Source of the DNA: JAABSQ01 sp964573705
GTDB taxonomy: Bacteria > Desulfobacterota > Desulfobacteria > Desulfobacterales > Desulfococcaceae
DNA length: 64,000 bases
Direction of reading: 5' to 3'
Assembly: GCA_964573705.1 (NCBI GenBank)
Contig: CAZNLT010000009.1
Coordinates: forward strand, 1-64,000
In this document: piece after piece, positions 32,233-41,294 of the stretch
Layout of the letters: every line of letters starts with the position of its first letter
Numbering within the stretch: position 1 is the stretch's first letter
Notes under the pieces: generated by a model
What the model was told of the DNA's origin: nothing
What the model saw: the letters and a program-made list of their open reading frames with translations, nothing else
Database searches by the model: none
Translations under genes and position numbers: made by a program

Positions 32233-35001
32233 ATGGCGGCTAAAAAGAAAAAGCGAAAAGAAAAAGGGACCTACAAACAATTTGAAAACCTGTCTTTTGA
32301 TGATATTGTTCAAAAAATTGAGAATGCGCTTTCCTCTGAAAATCCCCGGGACGCCCTCTATACCCTGAAATTTGCCATGAAAAAATTCGGGGAATCCGCC
32401 CCGATTCGGTCTCTTTTTTTTCGGGCATATCTGCTGCGGGAGAAACAGCTCAGAGCCAAATCGCTGCATGACGAAGCCGATGCGGTTCGGGAGCTGGCAA
32501 ACCGGTTCCTGCCTGAATTCGATCAAATGTCGGAAGCGGTTCTGATCGATTACATATCCAACGCATCTGAAAAAAAGGCGGTCGAAGCCTATGCCGGTTA
32601 TCTGAAAAACAGGGCCAGGTCTCCGAAAATCGAGCAGACTCTGGCTCATCGCCTGTTCATAGGCCGGGATTGGAAAGCCGTCGACATATTGGAGACGGAC
32701 CACCCGCTCCGCCGGGACGCGGGCCCGGTTCAAAAGGCGGTGACTCTGATGAACGATGCGGCCTGGGAACAGGCCCTGGATGCCTTGAACCCGATTCCCC
32801 GAACCTCCTCCTATGCCTCGATTCGGGTGTTCTGCCGGGCCATGGCCTCTTTCTTCAGGGGGGATGACAAAACCGCGTCGCGAGCTTTGGAGATGATTCC
32901 CTCCGATTTTCCCCTTTCCCGAACCATCGGGGACCTCAAGCGGATTCTCCGTGAATCCACCCCGGAGGATGAAAAAAGGGCCGCCATGGAGGCGGTGGGT
33001 TACCTTTGGGACGGGCCGGTCAATCTCCAACGGGACATTCAAGACCTGATCGAGTGCATCGATCATAAACGCTTCAAACAGGCGGTGGAAAGGGTTCAGG
33101 CAGTCGCCTCCGCCTTCAATCCGTCGGAACCGCTGAGGGTGACCACCTTCATCACGGAATGCCTGTGGCGGTTTTCCGCTACGGGGCGGCTGGAAGACTA
33201 CGATTTCCAAAAGATGGCTCAGGCCCTTCTGCCCAAAAAAATAATCGAGCCGATGTTTGTCAAGGTCCGCCTCGTCAGCAGCATCAAACCGTTTACATCG
33301 GCGGGCTTGTACATTTCCGAACTGGACAAGGAGTTCCCCGATCCCGAAGAGCGAAAAATCGCCCATGCCCTGACTCTTTTGCAGACGGCTATCTATCTAT
33401 TCGCACAGGACGGGCACATGCAGTTTCGGGTCGAACGACCGGCTATCGAAAAATACCGGGAACCACTGGGGATTCGCTCCGATACTTACGAAGGGGCCCT
33501 CCTGGACATGGTTTGCTTCAGCACCCGCATCGATCCGGGAAACCGAAAAGCCTATGAATTTTTGGCCGATCTTCCCAGAAATTCCAGAGAGGACAAAAAA
33601 AAGGTGGAGAGCGGCTTCGGTGTGATGCTGAAGGAATTTCCGGATGATCCCTTCCCCTGCCTGGAATTGGCTTCTCTGTTCTACGAAAGCAATGCCTTCC
33701 GAAAGGCTGAAAATATTCTGGAGGAGGCGATGAAACGGGCCCCCCATGACGCCCGGGTACTCGATCGGCATGTCCTGTCGCTGCTCATTTCCTCTGAAAT
33801 CAATATACGTCGGGAGAAATATCATCTGGCGGAGCGGGACCTGGACCGGGCGGCATCTTTTGAAAATAAAAAAATGGAACCCTTTGTTCTGGAGAAAAAA
33901 CTCCTGTTCGACCTCAAAAAGTCCGCGAAGCATCTCGATCCGGATGAGCCCGATATGAAAAAACAGAGGTCGCTCTTCGGAAAGCGACGCACCCCCGCTT
34001 CCCTGATAATGGAAACCCTGACCGAATACTCCCTGTATGACCGGCTCAAGGTGCTGTCTCTTCTGCTCCTGGATATTCATGGAAAAAAACTGCCCAGGAA
34101 AACGGTTCTTCTGAAATCGGTGAATCCGCTTCTGGATGCGGAGCTGAAAGCGGGCGTCAAAAGCCTCGGCTCATCCGAAATATTCCAACTGCTCACTCCG
34201 CTCCCGAAGGAATATGATCCCCTTTATGAAAATCTACATCCAGCGGCCCTGTTGATCGAAAGATCCAAGTCGCTTCTGAATGTGCTGGACACCGAGGATG
34301 CCCTGCGCCTGTATGAACGCATTCTGATCCCCTCACTCTACACGGTCATCATAAAGGACCTTCGGTCCCGGGCCAAAAAGGCATCAGAGAAGGACCGCCG
34401 GCTTTTGGATTTTTTCCGCGTGACGGTCGACCATCTCTCCGGTAAAAAAGAGGATTCCGAATTGTTTTATGAGGTGATCGATGAGGTGGAAGAAAGGCCG
34501 ACCCTCGAAGCGCTGCGCGCCCTGTCCCGACGGCTGGCCCGGCATGCCGCGGGAAGGCTTCGAATGGCCCTTGAGGAGTTCGATTTTGAGATTCTGGATG
34601 AACCCATGGGGTTTCCGGGGCTGCCATTCGATCTCGACCTGGAAGACCTTATTCCCCGGATGGAAGACCTCATAGGGGATATGGAGGACGACGAATCGGA
34701 TGAGGAGCGGCTGTTTGAAGCGCTGGAGGTCCTGTCGAAAATCGGAATGACCGAAAACGACGCCTTCAAAGAAGAATTGGGGTTCGTCATCGAGGAGGCG
34801 GAAGACTGGGTCGACTCCCTCGAAATCAGGGGATATCCGAACCACCTGATCAAGCAGATGCGGAACATGGTGTTTAAAACCGACCCGGATGTCAAGCGGG
34901 AATTGAACATGATCGGCCGGGTATTGGAACAGACCGGCACGCATTCCAAACTCTCCCGGGAGGCTCAGGTCCTCTTGTACGGGAAGGCCCGAAAGAAATA
35001 G
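32233..35001 (+). CDS. Large 922-residue helical (TPR-like) protein heading an accessory Hsp70 operon
   Basis: I do not recognise a named family. After a very basic start (AAKKKKRKEKG) the protein is almost entirely helical. Segments such as RDALYTLKFAMKKFGES, WEQALDALNPIP and NAFRKAENILEEAMKRAPHDARVLDRHVLSLL look like degenerate tetratricopeptide repeats. The C-terminal 200 residues are highly acidic (DMEDDESDEERL). No signal peptide or membrane helix is present. It is followed within 15 bases by J-like, GrpE-like and Hsp70 genes, so it probably acts as a client adaptor or co-chaperone scaffold. ATG 32233 is chosen for its GGGCGGAG site; GTG 32149 (GGGAG, spacing 11) would add 28 residues. 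Confidence 0.72.
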   Translation: MAAKKKKRKEKGTYKQFENLSFDDIVQKIENALSSENPRDALYTLKFAMKKFGESAPIRSLFFRAYLLREKQLRAKSLHDEADAVRELANRFLPEFDQMSEAVLIDYISNASEKKAVEAYAGYLKNRARSPKIEQTLAHRLFIGRDWKAVDILETDHPLRRDAGPVQKAVTLMNDAAWEQALDALNPIPRTSSYASIRVFCRAMASFFRGDDKTASRALEMIPSDFPLSRTIGDLKRILRESTPEDEKRAAMEAVGYLWDGPVNLQRDIQDLIECIDHKRFKQAVERVQAVASAFNPSEPLRVTTFITECLWRFSATGRLEDYDFQKMAQALLPKKIIEPMFVKVRLVSSIKPFTSAGLYISELDKEFPDPEERKIAHALTLLQTAIYLFAQDGHMQFRVERPAIEKYREPLGIRSDTYEGALLDMVCFSTRIDPGNRKAYEFLADLPRNSREDKKKVESGFGVMLKEFPDDPFPCLELASLFYESNAFRKAENILEEAMKRAPHDARVLDRHVLSLLISSEINIRREKYHLAERDLDRAASFENKKMEPFVLEKKLLFDLKKSAKHLDPDEPDMKKQRSLFGKRRTPASLIMETLTEYSLYDRLKVLSLLLLDIHGKKLPRKTVLLKSVNPLLDAELKAGVKSLGSSEIFQLLTPLPKEYDPLYENLHPAALLIERSKSLLNVLDTEDALRLYERILIPSLYTVIIKDLRSRAKKASEKDRRLLDFFRVTVDHLSGKKEDSELFYEVIDEVEERPTLEALRALSRRLARHAAGRLRMALEEFDFEILDEPMGFPGLPFDLDLEDLIPRMEDLIGDMEDDESDEERLFEALEVLSKIGMTENDAFKEELGFVIEEAEDWVDSLEIRGYPNHLIKQMRNMVFKTDPDVKRELNMIGRVLEQTGTHSKLSREAQVLLYGKARKK

Positions 35002-35016
35002 ACAGGAACGGATGAT

Positions 35017-35316
35017 ATGCTGCCCTATTATTATATTCTGAATGTGTCTGAAGATGCCACCGACGAAGAGATTCGAAACAGCTATCTGCGGCTGGTCAAA
35101 CAGTATACCCCGGAAAAGGACCCGGTTCGGTTTCAACAGGTGACCGAGGCTTATGAAGCCCTTCAGAACCGGCGGCGGCGCATTCTCGGGAAGATTTTCG
35201 GCGGCCTCAGCATCAAAGAACCGGAGAACGGGCTGTTGACCCTGGCCGCATCCCGCCGACCGGTCCGGCGGCCGGTGAGTCTGCAAACCTTGTTTGATGC
35301 GGAAAATGAAGACTGA
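35017..35316 (+). CDS. J-domain-like protein lacking the HPD motif
   Basis: The 99-residue protein opens with a J-domain fold: YYYILNVSEDATDEEIRNSY (helices I and II) and FQQVTEAYEALQNRRRR (helix III). The loop that normally carries HPD, needed to stimulate Hsp70 ATPase activity, reads YTPEKDP: T31-P32-E33 in place of H-P-D. It is thus a J-like protein with a lost or changed activating motif. The C-terminal 40 residues are basic and unstructured. It overlaps the grpE-like gene by about 11 bases. Confidence 0.75.
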   Translation: MLPYYYILNVSEDATDEEIRNSYLRLVKQYTPEKDPVRFQQVTEAYEALQNRRRRILGKIFGGLSIKEPENGLLTLAASRRPVRRPVSLQTLFDAENED

Positions 35317-36172
35317 TATCCGCCGGAGAATCGCCGCCTGCCGTAGATGGCTCGGTGACATGATGCGGGAGCGCCTGGTTCGGCCGGCGCAACGGTATTT
35401 TTCGATTCAGCATAGACCTTCCGCCGAAACGGACTTCAATGAAGAAAGCGGGTGGAAGGAAAAGGCCATGGCCGATTTCCGCACCTGGCTGGAATCTCTT
35501 CCCGAAACCCCTCCGCCCGCTGAAGATCCGGGACCCGAATCAGCCGATCTCCTGACGCTGCTTGCCGAATTCACCGCCCTTCAGCAGGAGGTGCGGCTGC
35601 AGAACCGGGAGCAGAACAAGGGGGTATTGGCGCTCAATCGATTCATTGAGGATTTTCAAAAAACCGATGCGACCCTCGCTTCGATAGGGGATAAAAACCG
35701 GCGAATGGCCGAGGCGATCACCGCACTGGCCGGGGAATTGGAAAAAGTGGAAGATCGTATTCGAAACACGGTTGAAAACCGAGACGACGCCCGCCAGGCC
35801 CAGTGGAAGCAGGACATCGAAAAAAGCGCCGTTCGTCCCTTTCTGGATGTACGGGACGCCTTGGTCCGCGGGTTGAAAGCGGCCCGGGAGGCATCCGGGT
35901 CCGGCGGCTTTTTCAGGGCTTCGCCCAAAAATATCGAAGGGGTGATCGAAGGCTATTCCATGGCCCTGCGCCGTTTTGACCGGGCCCTGGCGGTGGTCGG
36001 GATTCGTCCGGTGGAGGCGGTGGGCAAACCCTTCGACCCCAAAATCATGCGGGCGGTGGACACCCGCCCCGGCCCTGAAGAAAAAAAAGGAATCGTGGTC
36101 GCAGAGCAGCTCGGCGGTTTTGTCCGCGGGGACGAGGTGATTCGAACCGCCGAAGTGGTGGTCGTATCCTAA
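35306..36172 (+). CDS. GrpE-like nucleotide exchange factor, divergent
   Basis: The 288-residue protein has a GrpE-type core. A long helix (about 90-160, LQQEVRLQNREQNKG...) is followed by VRPFLDVRDALVRGLKAA and a C-terminal beta part (FDPKIMRAVDTRPGPEEKKGIVVAEQLGGFVRGDEVIRTAEVVV) that matches the GrpE signature. It is much longer than GrpE (about 200 residues) because of a basic N-terminal extension (RRRIAACRRWL...). It should release ADP from the neighbouring Hsp70. The start is uncertain among TTG 35294, ATG 35297 and ATG 35306; the last has GCGGAA upstream. Confidence 0.78.
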   Translation: MKTDIRRRIAACRRWLGDMMRERLVRPAQRYFSIQHRPSAETDFNEESGWKEKAMADFRTWLESLPETPPPAEDPGPESADLLTLLAEFTALQQEVRLQNREQNKGVLALNRFIEDFQKTDATLASIGDKNRRMAEAITALAGELEKVEDRIRNTVENRDDARQAQWKQDIEKSAVRPFLDVRDALVRGLKAAREASGSGGFFRASPKNIEGVIEGYSMALRRFDRALAVVGIRPVEAVGKPFDPKIMRAVDTRPGPEEKKGIVVAEQLGGFVRGDEVIRTAEVVVVS

Positions 36173-36222
36173 CCATATTTTATCATTGTTAAAATTAAGA
36201 AGAAGAAAGAAGGGGAAAACGT

Positions 36223-37968
36223 ATGGAACCGATCGTCGGTATCGATCTCGGAACCACCAATTCCGAAATCGCTTATATCATCAATGAAAATGCGGAAGTG
36301 TTGACCGACCGGGATAACGGCATCTTTCCCTCCTGCGTCGGAATCGATGCCCAGGGCAAAATCATCGTCGGCGCCGAAGCCAGAAACCAGGCGGTGCTGG
36401 CACCGGAGCGGACGGTGATGTCGGTAAAACGGCTGATGGGGACGGAGACCCAGATTCCCATGGGAGAAAACCTGTATCGGCCCCAGGAGATTTCCGCCTT
36501 CATCCTGAAAGCCTTGAAGGCCCGGGCCGAAAAGGTGCTGGACCGGGCTGTGTCCAAAGCCGTGATTACGGTGCCGGCCTATTTTACCGACGCCCAGCGG
36601 CACGCCACCCGGGAAGCGGGCCGGCTGGCCGATCTGGAAGTGGTGCGGATCATCAATGAACCCACCGCCGCGGCCCTGGCCTATGAAAGCACCCAGTCGG
36701 AACCCAGACGCATCCTGATTTACGACCTGGGGGGCGGCACCTTCGACGTCTCCATCGTCAAAATCGAACAAGGCGTGGTGGAGGTGCTGGCCAGCACCGG
36801 AGACAATCACCTGGGCGGCGACGATTTCGATCAAAAGATCGCCGACCGGCTGATGGAATACTGCACCGGTGAGCTGAAGCTGACCGACAGGAATGATCCG
36901 GTTTTGAAGGCACGTCTGAAGCGTGCCGCGGAAAAGGCCAAAATCGAGCTCTCCTCCGCCCCCTACGCTCGAATCGAAGAAGACCACCTCGGCAAACGGG
37001 GTTTCAAGGATGTGCATCTCTCCTACGAACTTTCCCGGGAGGATTTCGAAGAGATGATCGAAGACGACCTGGCGCGTACCATGGAATCGGTCAATAAGGC
37101 GCTTAAGGATTCGGAGTCGCTGCCCTCGGCCATCGACAAGATCATCCTGGTGGGCGGGTCGACCCGGATTCCCAGAATTTCCGCCATGCTGGAGGAAAAA
37201 TTCCAAAAAATGCCTCACGGCGAGATCGATCCGGATCTCTGCGTGGCATTAGGGGCGGCCATTCAGGCCGGCAGGGAAATGGGCCTGGACAGCTCCGGAA
37301 TTTTGCTGGACATCACCCCCTATACCTTCGGGACCTCGGCCCTGGGGGAGGTGAACGGGATCCCCACCCACCATCAGTTCGTGCCGATGATCCGCAGAAA
37401 CACCAAGCTCCCGGTCGCCAAAACCGAAGCCTTCTACACGGTCTATGACGACCAGGAGGCGGTGGAAATCAATGTGTACCAGGGGGAGGAACCGATCGCT
37501 CTCGACAACGTGCGGATCGGAAATTACCGGTTTGAACTCACCAAGGCGCCTCAGGGGAGCGTCATCCTTCTCAATTATGATCTCGACCTCAACGGGATTT
37601 TGAAGATCCAGGCGGTCGAAAAGAAAACCGGCCGCAAAATCAACGCGGTCATCGAAAATGCCTTTTCCGAATTTTCCGAAGAGGCGTTTTCCGAGTCCAA
37701 GGAGCGGATCGCCGCTTTATGGGCTGAGGATGAGGAGGCTACAACCGGCTTCAGCGGAGAGGTCGAGGCCGATCAGCTGGATATGCCGGAGGATATCGCC
37801 GAAACCCTGAACCTGGCGAAGTCAAAACTGGATGCCGCTCCGGAAGAGGATCGGGATCAGATGATCGACCTGATGGAGGATATCCGGGATTCGGTTCAAT
37901 CCGGCGATCTTGAAAACGCGAAACGGCAGCAGGCCGAACTCGATGACATCCTTTTTTACATCGGATAG
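36223..37968 (+). CDS. Accessory Hsp70 (DnaK-like) chaperone, short form
   Basis: This 581-residue Hsp70 has a full ATPase domain (about 1-358: GIDLGTTNSE, VPAYFTDAQRHATREAG, NEPTAAALAY, YDLGGGTFDVS, LVGGSTRIP), a linker GILLDITP (about 359-366), a substrate-binding beta domain (about 367-480) and a shortened helical lid (about 485-581). There is no disordered EEVD-like or Gly/Met-rich tail. DnaK is usually about 635 residues and sits with grpE and dnaJ of the housekeeping set. This one is in a dedicated operon with divergent J and GrpE partners. A GAAGAAGAAAGAAGGGG site precedes the start. A second, housekeeping dnaK is expected elsewhere. Confidence 0.93.
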   Translation: MEPIVGIDLGTTNSEIAYIINENAEVLTDRDNGIFPSCVGIDAQGKIIVGAEARNQAVLAPERTVMSVKRLMGTETQIPMGENLYRPQEISAFILKALKARAEKVLDRAVSKAVITVPAYFTDAQRHATREAGRLADLEVVRIINEPTAAALAYESTQSEPRRILIYDLGGGTFDVSIVKIEQGVVEVLASTGDNHLGGDDFDQKIADRLMEYCTGELKLTDRNDPVLKARLKRAAEKAKIELSSAPYARIEEDHLGKRGFKDVHLSYELSREDFEEMIEDDLARTMESVNKALKDSESLPSAIDKIILVGGSTRIPRISAMLEEKFQKMPHGEIDPDLCVALGAAIQAGREMGLDSSGILLDITPYTFGTSALGEVNGIPTHHQFVPMIRRNTKLPVAKTEAFYTVYDDQEAVEINVYQGEEPIALDNVRIGNYRFELTKAPQGSVILLNYDLDLNGILKIQAVEKKTGRKINAVIENAFSEFSEEAFSESKERIAALWAEDEEATTGFSGEVEADQLDMPEDIAETLNLAKSKLDAAPEEDRDQMIDLMEDIRDSVQSGDLENAKRQQAELDDILFYIG

Positions 37969-37974
37969 CCAAGT

Positions 37975-38253
37975 ATGGACCGCTGCCCCACATGCCGGGC
38001 CGATTACCGGGGCGGGGATTTCTGCCACCGGTGCAAAACCGATTTGAAGCCGGTGCTGGAGATCGAAACGCGGGCCGAAGACCACCGAACCGAAGCGGTT
38101 CGGGCGTTTCACCGGAAGGATTTCAGGTCCATGTATTATCACGCCCGGCGGTCCCGGGCCTTGCATCGCACCCCTGAATCCGACCGGCTGCTGGCCTGTG
38201 CGGCCATGCTTTCCGGAAATTTTGGTCTTGCGATTTCCCTCTGGAATCCTTAG
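37975..38253 (+). CDS. Small zinc-ribbon protein at the end of the Hsp70 operon
   Basis: A 92-residue protein begins with a zinc ribbon (MDRCPTCRADYRGGDFCHRCKTD, four cysteines in two pairs at about residues 4-20). A helical pair follows (EAVRAFHRKDFRSMYYHARRS) and then LLACAAMLSGNFGLAISLWN, like a tetratricopeptide unit. Zinc-ribbon ends are also used by DnaJ to hold clients. It starts 6 bases after the Hsp70 stop. Function unknown; it is probably part of the accessory chaperone system. Confidence 0.68.
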   Translation: MDRCPTCRADYRGGDFCHRCKTDLKPVLEIETRAEDHRTEAVRAFHRKDFRSMYYHARRSRALHRTPESDRLLACAAMLSGNFGLAISLWNP

Positions 38254-38369
38254 AATCAGGCAAATGGGAAGATCTCCCATGATCCCCGATCCGAAATACA
38301 AAGCATTCCTGAAGGACGGGTCGGTTTCGCGGGAACCTGGTTTACGGAGAATCGAATTTTTTTAAGCCC

Positions 38370-39290
38370 ATGGCCCAAGCACCCGATCTGAGCGTCCGCA
38401 TCGCCGGCGTTCCCATGAAAAATCCGGTCATGACCGCATCCGGCACCTTCGGCTACGGTAGAGAATTCTCCCTGCTGGTCGACCTGAACCGGCTGGGGGG
38501 AATCATCGTCAAGGGGCTGTCCCTGGAACCCAGCCGGGGAAATCCGCCTCCGAGAATCGCCGAAACCCCTTGCGGAATGCTGAACGCCATCGGCCTGGAA
38601 AACGTAGGCATCGAGGCCTTTGCCGCGGAAAAACTTCCCTATTTACAGACCCTTTCCACGCCGGTCTGGGTCAATATTTACGGTAAATCGGTAGAGGCGT
38701 ACGCCCGTCTGGCGGAGCGGATTCAAGAGATCGACGGGATCGCCGGGGTCGAAGTCAATATTTCCTGCCCCAATGTCAAAAGCGGCGGGATTGCCTTCGG
38801 AGTGGACCCCGAGGCCGCCCACTCGGTCATTCGTGCGGTTCGAGAAAGAACCGATCTGCCGTTGATGGCCAAGCTGTCGCCCAACGTCACCGATATTACG
38901 CTGATCGCCCGCAGCGTGGTGGAGGCGGGGGCCGATGCCGTTTCGCTGATCAATACCATCACCGGCATGGCGGTCGACGTGGAAAACCGGCGCCCTCGAA
39001 TCGCCAATATCACCGGCGGGCTTTCCGGGCCGGCGATTCGGCCCGTAGCGGTGCGGATGGTCTGGCAGGTGGCCCAAGCTGTGGATGTGCCGATCGTCGG
39101 CATCGGCGGTATTTTGACCGCTGGGGATGCCCTGGAGTTTCTGATCGCCGGCGCAACCGCGGTCCAGGTGGGCACCGCCAATTTTGTGAATCCCCGGGCG
39201 ACCCTGGATATTATCGACGGCATCGAAGCCTACATGGTCCGCCATCGATTCATCCGGCTGACGGATGTGATCGGTTCATTGCAATTTTAA
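38370..39290 (+). CDS. pyrD: Dihydroorotate dehydrogenase, class 1B catalytic subunit
   Basis: PyrD oxidises dihydroorotate to orotate in pyrimidine synthesis. The 306-residue protein is of class 1B (FMN-containing PyrDB). ASGTFGYG lies in the FMN region, NISCPN carries the catalytic cysteine of the class, and IVGIGGILTAGDALEFLIAGATAVQVGTA is the C-terminal phosphate site. Class 1B needs the PyrK electron-transfer subunit, which is not present beside it. It starts about 115 bases after the zinc-ribbon gene and is probably not part of the chaperone operon. Confidence 0.95.
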   Translation: MAQAPDLSVRIAGVPMKNPVMTASGTFGYGREFSLLVDLNRLGGIIVKGLSLEPSRGNPPPRIAETPCGMLNAIGLENVGIEAFAAEKLPYLQTLSTPVWVNIYGKSVEAYARLAERIQEIDGIAGVEVNISCPNVKSGGIAFGVDPEAAHSVIRAVRERTDLPLMAKLSPNVTDITLIARSVVEAGADAVSLINTITGMAVDVENRRPRIANITGGLSGPAIRPVAVRMVWQVAQAVDVPIVGIGGILTAGDALEFLIAGATAVQVGTANFVNPRATLDIIDGIEAYMVRHRFIRLTDVIGSLQF

Positions 39291-39342
39291 TATACTCTAC
39301 TCTTTTAACAGACCACATAATAATAGGAAAAGGAGGGAAAAT

Positions 39343-39810
39343 ATGGATTTTAAAAATCTGAGAGGAATTGTTGATTTTGCCATTGAAAAGGAGCAGGAAG
39401 CGGCCGATTTTTACCTGGAAGCCAGCGAACAGGAACCCTTCTCCGGTTCCAAGGAGATGCTCAAAGAATTTGCCCAGCAGGAGCTGAAACACAAGCACAT
39501 GCTGGAGAATCTCGAAGACCACGGGGTGGATGACAGCATTCAGGATTACAATTTCAAATGGATTAAAGACATCAAGCGCAGCAACTACATGGAAGATATC
39601 GAATACAAACCCGGCATGGGATATCGGGATATGCTGCTTCTGGCCATGAAACGGGAGGAAAAAGCGCTGGATCTCTATAGGGATCTTCATGACAAGGCCG
39701 ACGACCAGAAGGTAAAAGACCTCTTCAAGGTGCTTCGCCAGGAGGAGGCCAAGCACAAACTCTCCCTTGAATCGATCTATGATGATTATATGGCCGAGAT
39801 GGGAGACTGA
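39343..39810 (+). CDS. Ferritin-like / rubrerythrin-type diiron protein
   Basis: The 155-residue protein is a four-helix ferritin-like domain with two E-x6-Y/E-x2-H type iron-binding sets: IEKEQEAADFY and AQQELKHKHML in the first half, and AMKREEKALDLYRDLHD and LRQEEAKHKL in the second. This matches rubrerythrin without its rubredoxin part. In anaerobes it may detoxify peroxide or store iron. An AAGGAGG site precedes it and a clear rho-independent terminator follows at 39893. Confidence 0.9.
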   Translation: MDFKNLRGIVDFAIEKEQEAADFYLEASEQEPFSGSKEMLKEFAQQELKHKHMLENLEDHGVDDSIQDYNFKWIKDIKRSNYMEDIEYKPGMGYRDMLLLAMKREEKALDLYRDLHDKADDQKVKDLFKVLRQEEAKHKLSLESIYDDYMAEMGD

Positions 39811-39892
39811 GACCGGCTGTCGAATCACCCGGGTTTTCCGGACCGCATCTACTATGAGTGGTTTGGATGCAACCGCAGTGAATGACATAAAT

Positions 39893-39930
39893 CCCCCATT
39901 CCCTGGATTGCCGGGGCGTGGGGGTTTTTA
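39893..39930 (+). terminator. Rho-independent terminator after the ferritin-like gene
   Basis: CCCCCA (39893-39898) pairs with TGGGGG (39919-39924), with an inner CCC/GGG pairing, followed by TTTTTA. It lies about 80 bases after the stop at 39810 and 20 bases before the next gene. Confidence 0.8.
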
Positions 39931-39949
39931 ATGGAGATAAGGAGCGGAT

Positions 39950-40516
39950 ATGATAATGAAACGGCTTTTGGTCGCCTTGGTGGTTTCTCTTTTCCTGGTC
40001 CCCTGGGGATATGCGGCTGAAATTGGCGGCGTCACCCTTTCGGAGACTCTGGTGGCCGGTAACGAAACCCTTAGTCTAAACGGTGCCGGGCTGCGAAAGA
40101 AGTTTTTCATTAAAGTCTATGCGGGCGGATTGTATTTGACCGAAAAATCGGCGGATGCAGAGCAGATCATTCAGGCGAACGCACCCATGGCCATTCGAAT
40201 GCATTTTATTTATGACGGGGTCTCCGCTGAAAAGTTGATCGACACCTGGAATGAGGGGTTTTCCGCGGCTACCGGCGGAAAAACCGGCTCCCTTCAGGAA
40301 AAGATCGATAAATTCAACAGCTTTTTCATTGAAGAAGCCAAAAAAGGAGATGTCTACGACATCATCTACACCCCCGGGGAAGGCACCCGGGTCTACATCA
40401 AAGAACGGCTGATGGGGGTCATTCCCGGTCTCGATTTCAAGCAGGCATTATTCGCCATCTGGCTGGGAGAAAAGCCCGCGGATGAAGGTCTCAAGGAAGG
40501 AATGCTGAGTTTGTAG
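39950..40516 (+). CDS. Exported chalcone-isomerase-like family protein
   Basis: The 188-residue protein has a signal peptide (about 1-23, ending GYAAE) and a chalcone-isomerase-like fold: AEIGGVTLSETL, LNGAGLRKKFFIKVYAGGLYL and a C-terminal LFAIWLGEKPADEGLKEGML. This bacterial branch is not a flavonoid enzyme; its role is unknown, possibly binding a fatty acid or other ligand in the periplasm. It converges with the nuclease gene, 15 bases apart. An AAGGAG site precedes ATG 39950. Confidence 0.85.
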   Translation: MIMKRLLVALVVSLFLVPWGYAAEIGGVTLSETLVAGNETLSLNGAGLRKKFFIKVYAGGLYLTEKSADAEQIIQANAPMAIRMHFIYDGVSAEKLIDTWNEGFSAATGGKTGSLQEKIDKFNSFFIEEAKKGDVYDIIYTPGEGTRVYIKERLMGVIPGLDFKQALFAIWLGEKPADEGLKEGMLSL

Positions 40517-40531
40517 ACGGGGGAACGAACC

Positions 40532-41203
40532 TCACCGGTCGAAAAAACATCGCTTGGAGGGTGCATATCCTTCCAGGAACGCCTCCCACCGGCTGTTGAA
40601 CATCACCCGATTCCGGTCGGCAATCCGTTTGGCCGGATCGCAGTGGGGAAGGTGGAACCGGCGGGAGGCCCTGTTCCCGACCAATGTCCGGGGTTTTTTC
40701 AGGGCCGGATTTCTCCAGATCCCTTTGCCCGCAGCCATGGCCCTGCGCTGTGCGTTCAACAGCGCATCGGCGTATTTTGCGGTTTTCCGATCATACAGGC
40801 AAAATGCCATTCCCGCTTCCACCAGGCGACGATTGACCAAAAGATTTCGGTCCGGAAAGACATAGGCCAGGGTTCGGCCGTACCGGTCGGTTTTCTTTTG
40901 ATCATATTCGAGTCGGACGGCTTTTCCCTCCACCAGTTGTCGGTTGAACCGTTCCGCGGCCTTTCCAAAGGGTTCCCCGGGTCGGTCCCTGTGGGCCACC
41001 TCGGGGCAGTTGATGCCGATGTAGCGCACATGCCGGCCGTCTTCAAGAATAATGGTGTCGCCGTCGATGACATAATCCACCCGGACCGAATCCATTCGCG
41101 AAAGGAGGGCGGATTCGGCCCCGGCCCGAGGTGCGGCCGATACAAAGGAAAGGCAGATAAAAAAGCAGGTCAGGGGTTTTGATAAGAACGATTTCATGAG
41201 CAT
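40532..41203 (-). CDS. Secreted thermonuclease-family (SNase) nuclease
   Basis: The 223-residue protein has a signal peptide (about 1-30) and a staphylococcal-nuclease fold: VDYVIDGDTIILEDG, VRYIGINCPE and LEYDQKKTDRYGRTLAYVF, with the two catalytic arginines and the calcium-binding aspartates in place. A C-terminal tail, GNRASRRFHLPHC, resembles the Ada-like zinc site often fused to such nucleases. It is probably a periplasmic or secreted nuclease that degrades DNA or RNA. Confidence 0.92.
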   Translation of the reverse strand: MLMKSFLSKPLTCFFICLSFVSAAPRAGAESALLSRMDSVRVDYVIDGDTIILEDGRHVRYIGINCPEVAHRDRPGEPFGKAAERFNRQLVEGKAVRLEYDQKKTDRYGRTLAYVFPDRNLLVNRRLVEAGMAFCLYDRKTAKYADALLNAQRRAMAAGKGIWRNPALKKPRTLVGNRASRRFHLPHCDPAKRIADRNRVMFNSRWEAFLEGYAPSKRCFFDR

Positions 41204-41294
41204 GGTTCATCCCGGTGGCGTGGATTAGAGAAGCGCATTCAAGTAAGATTCTGTTTATCGTGGAACCCGGTGCGGGTCAAGGAGGATTCAGGTA

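Noticed and set aside
38264..38280. Palindrome ATGGGA/TCCCAT after the zinc-ribbon gene as a terminator
   Set aside because: The stem is only 6 bp and no T-run follows.
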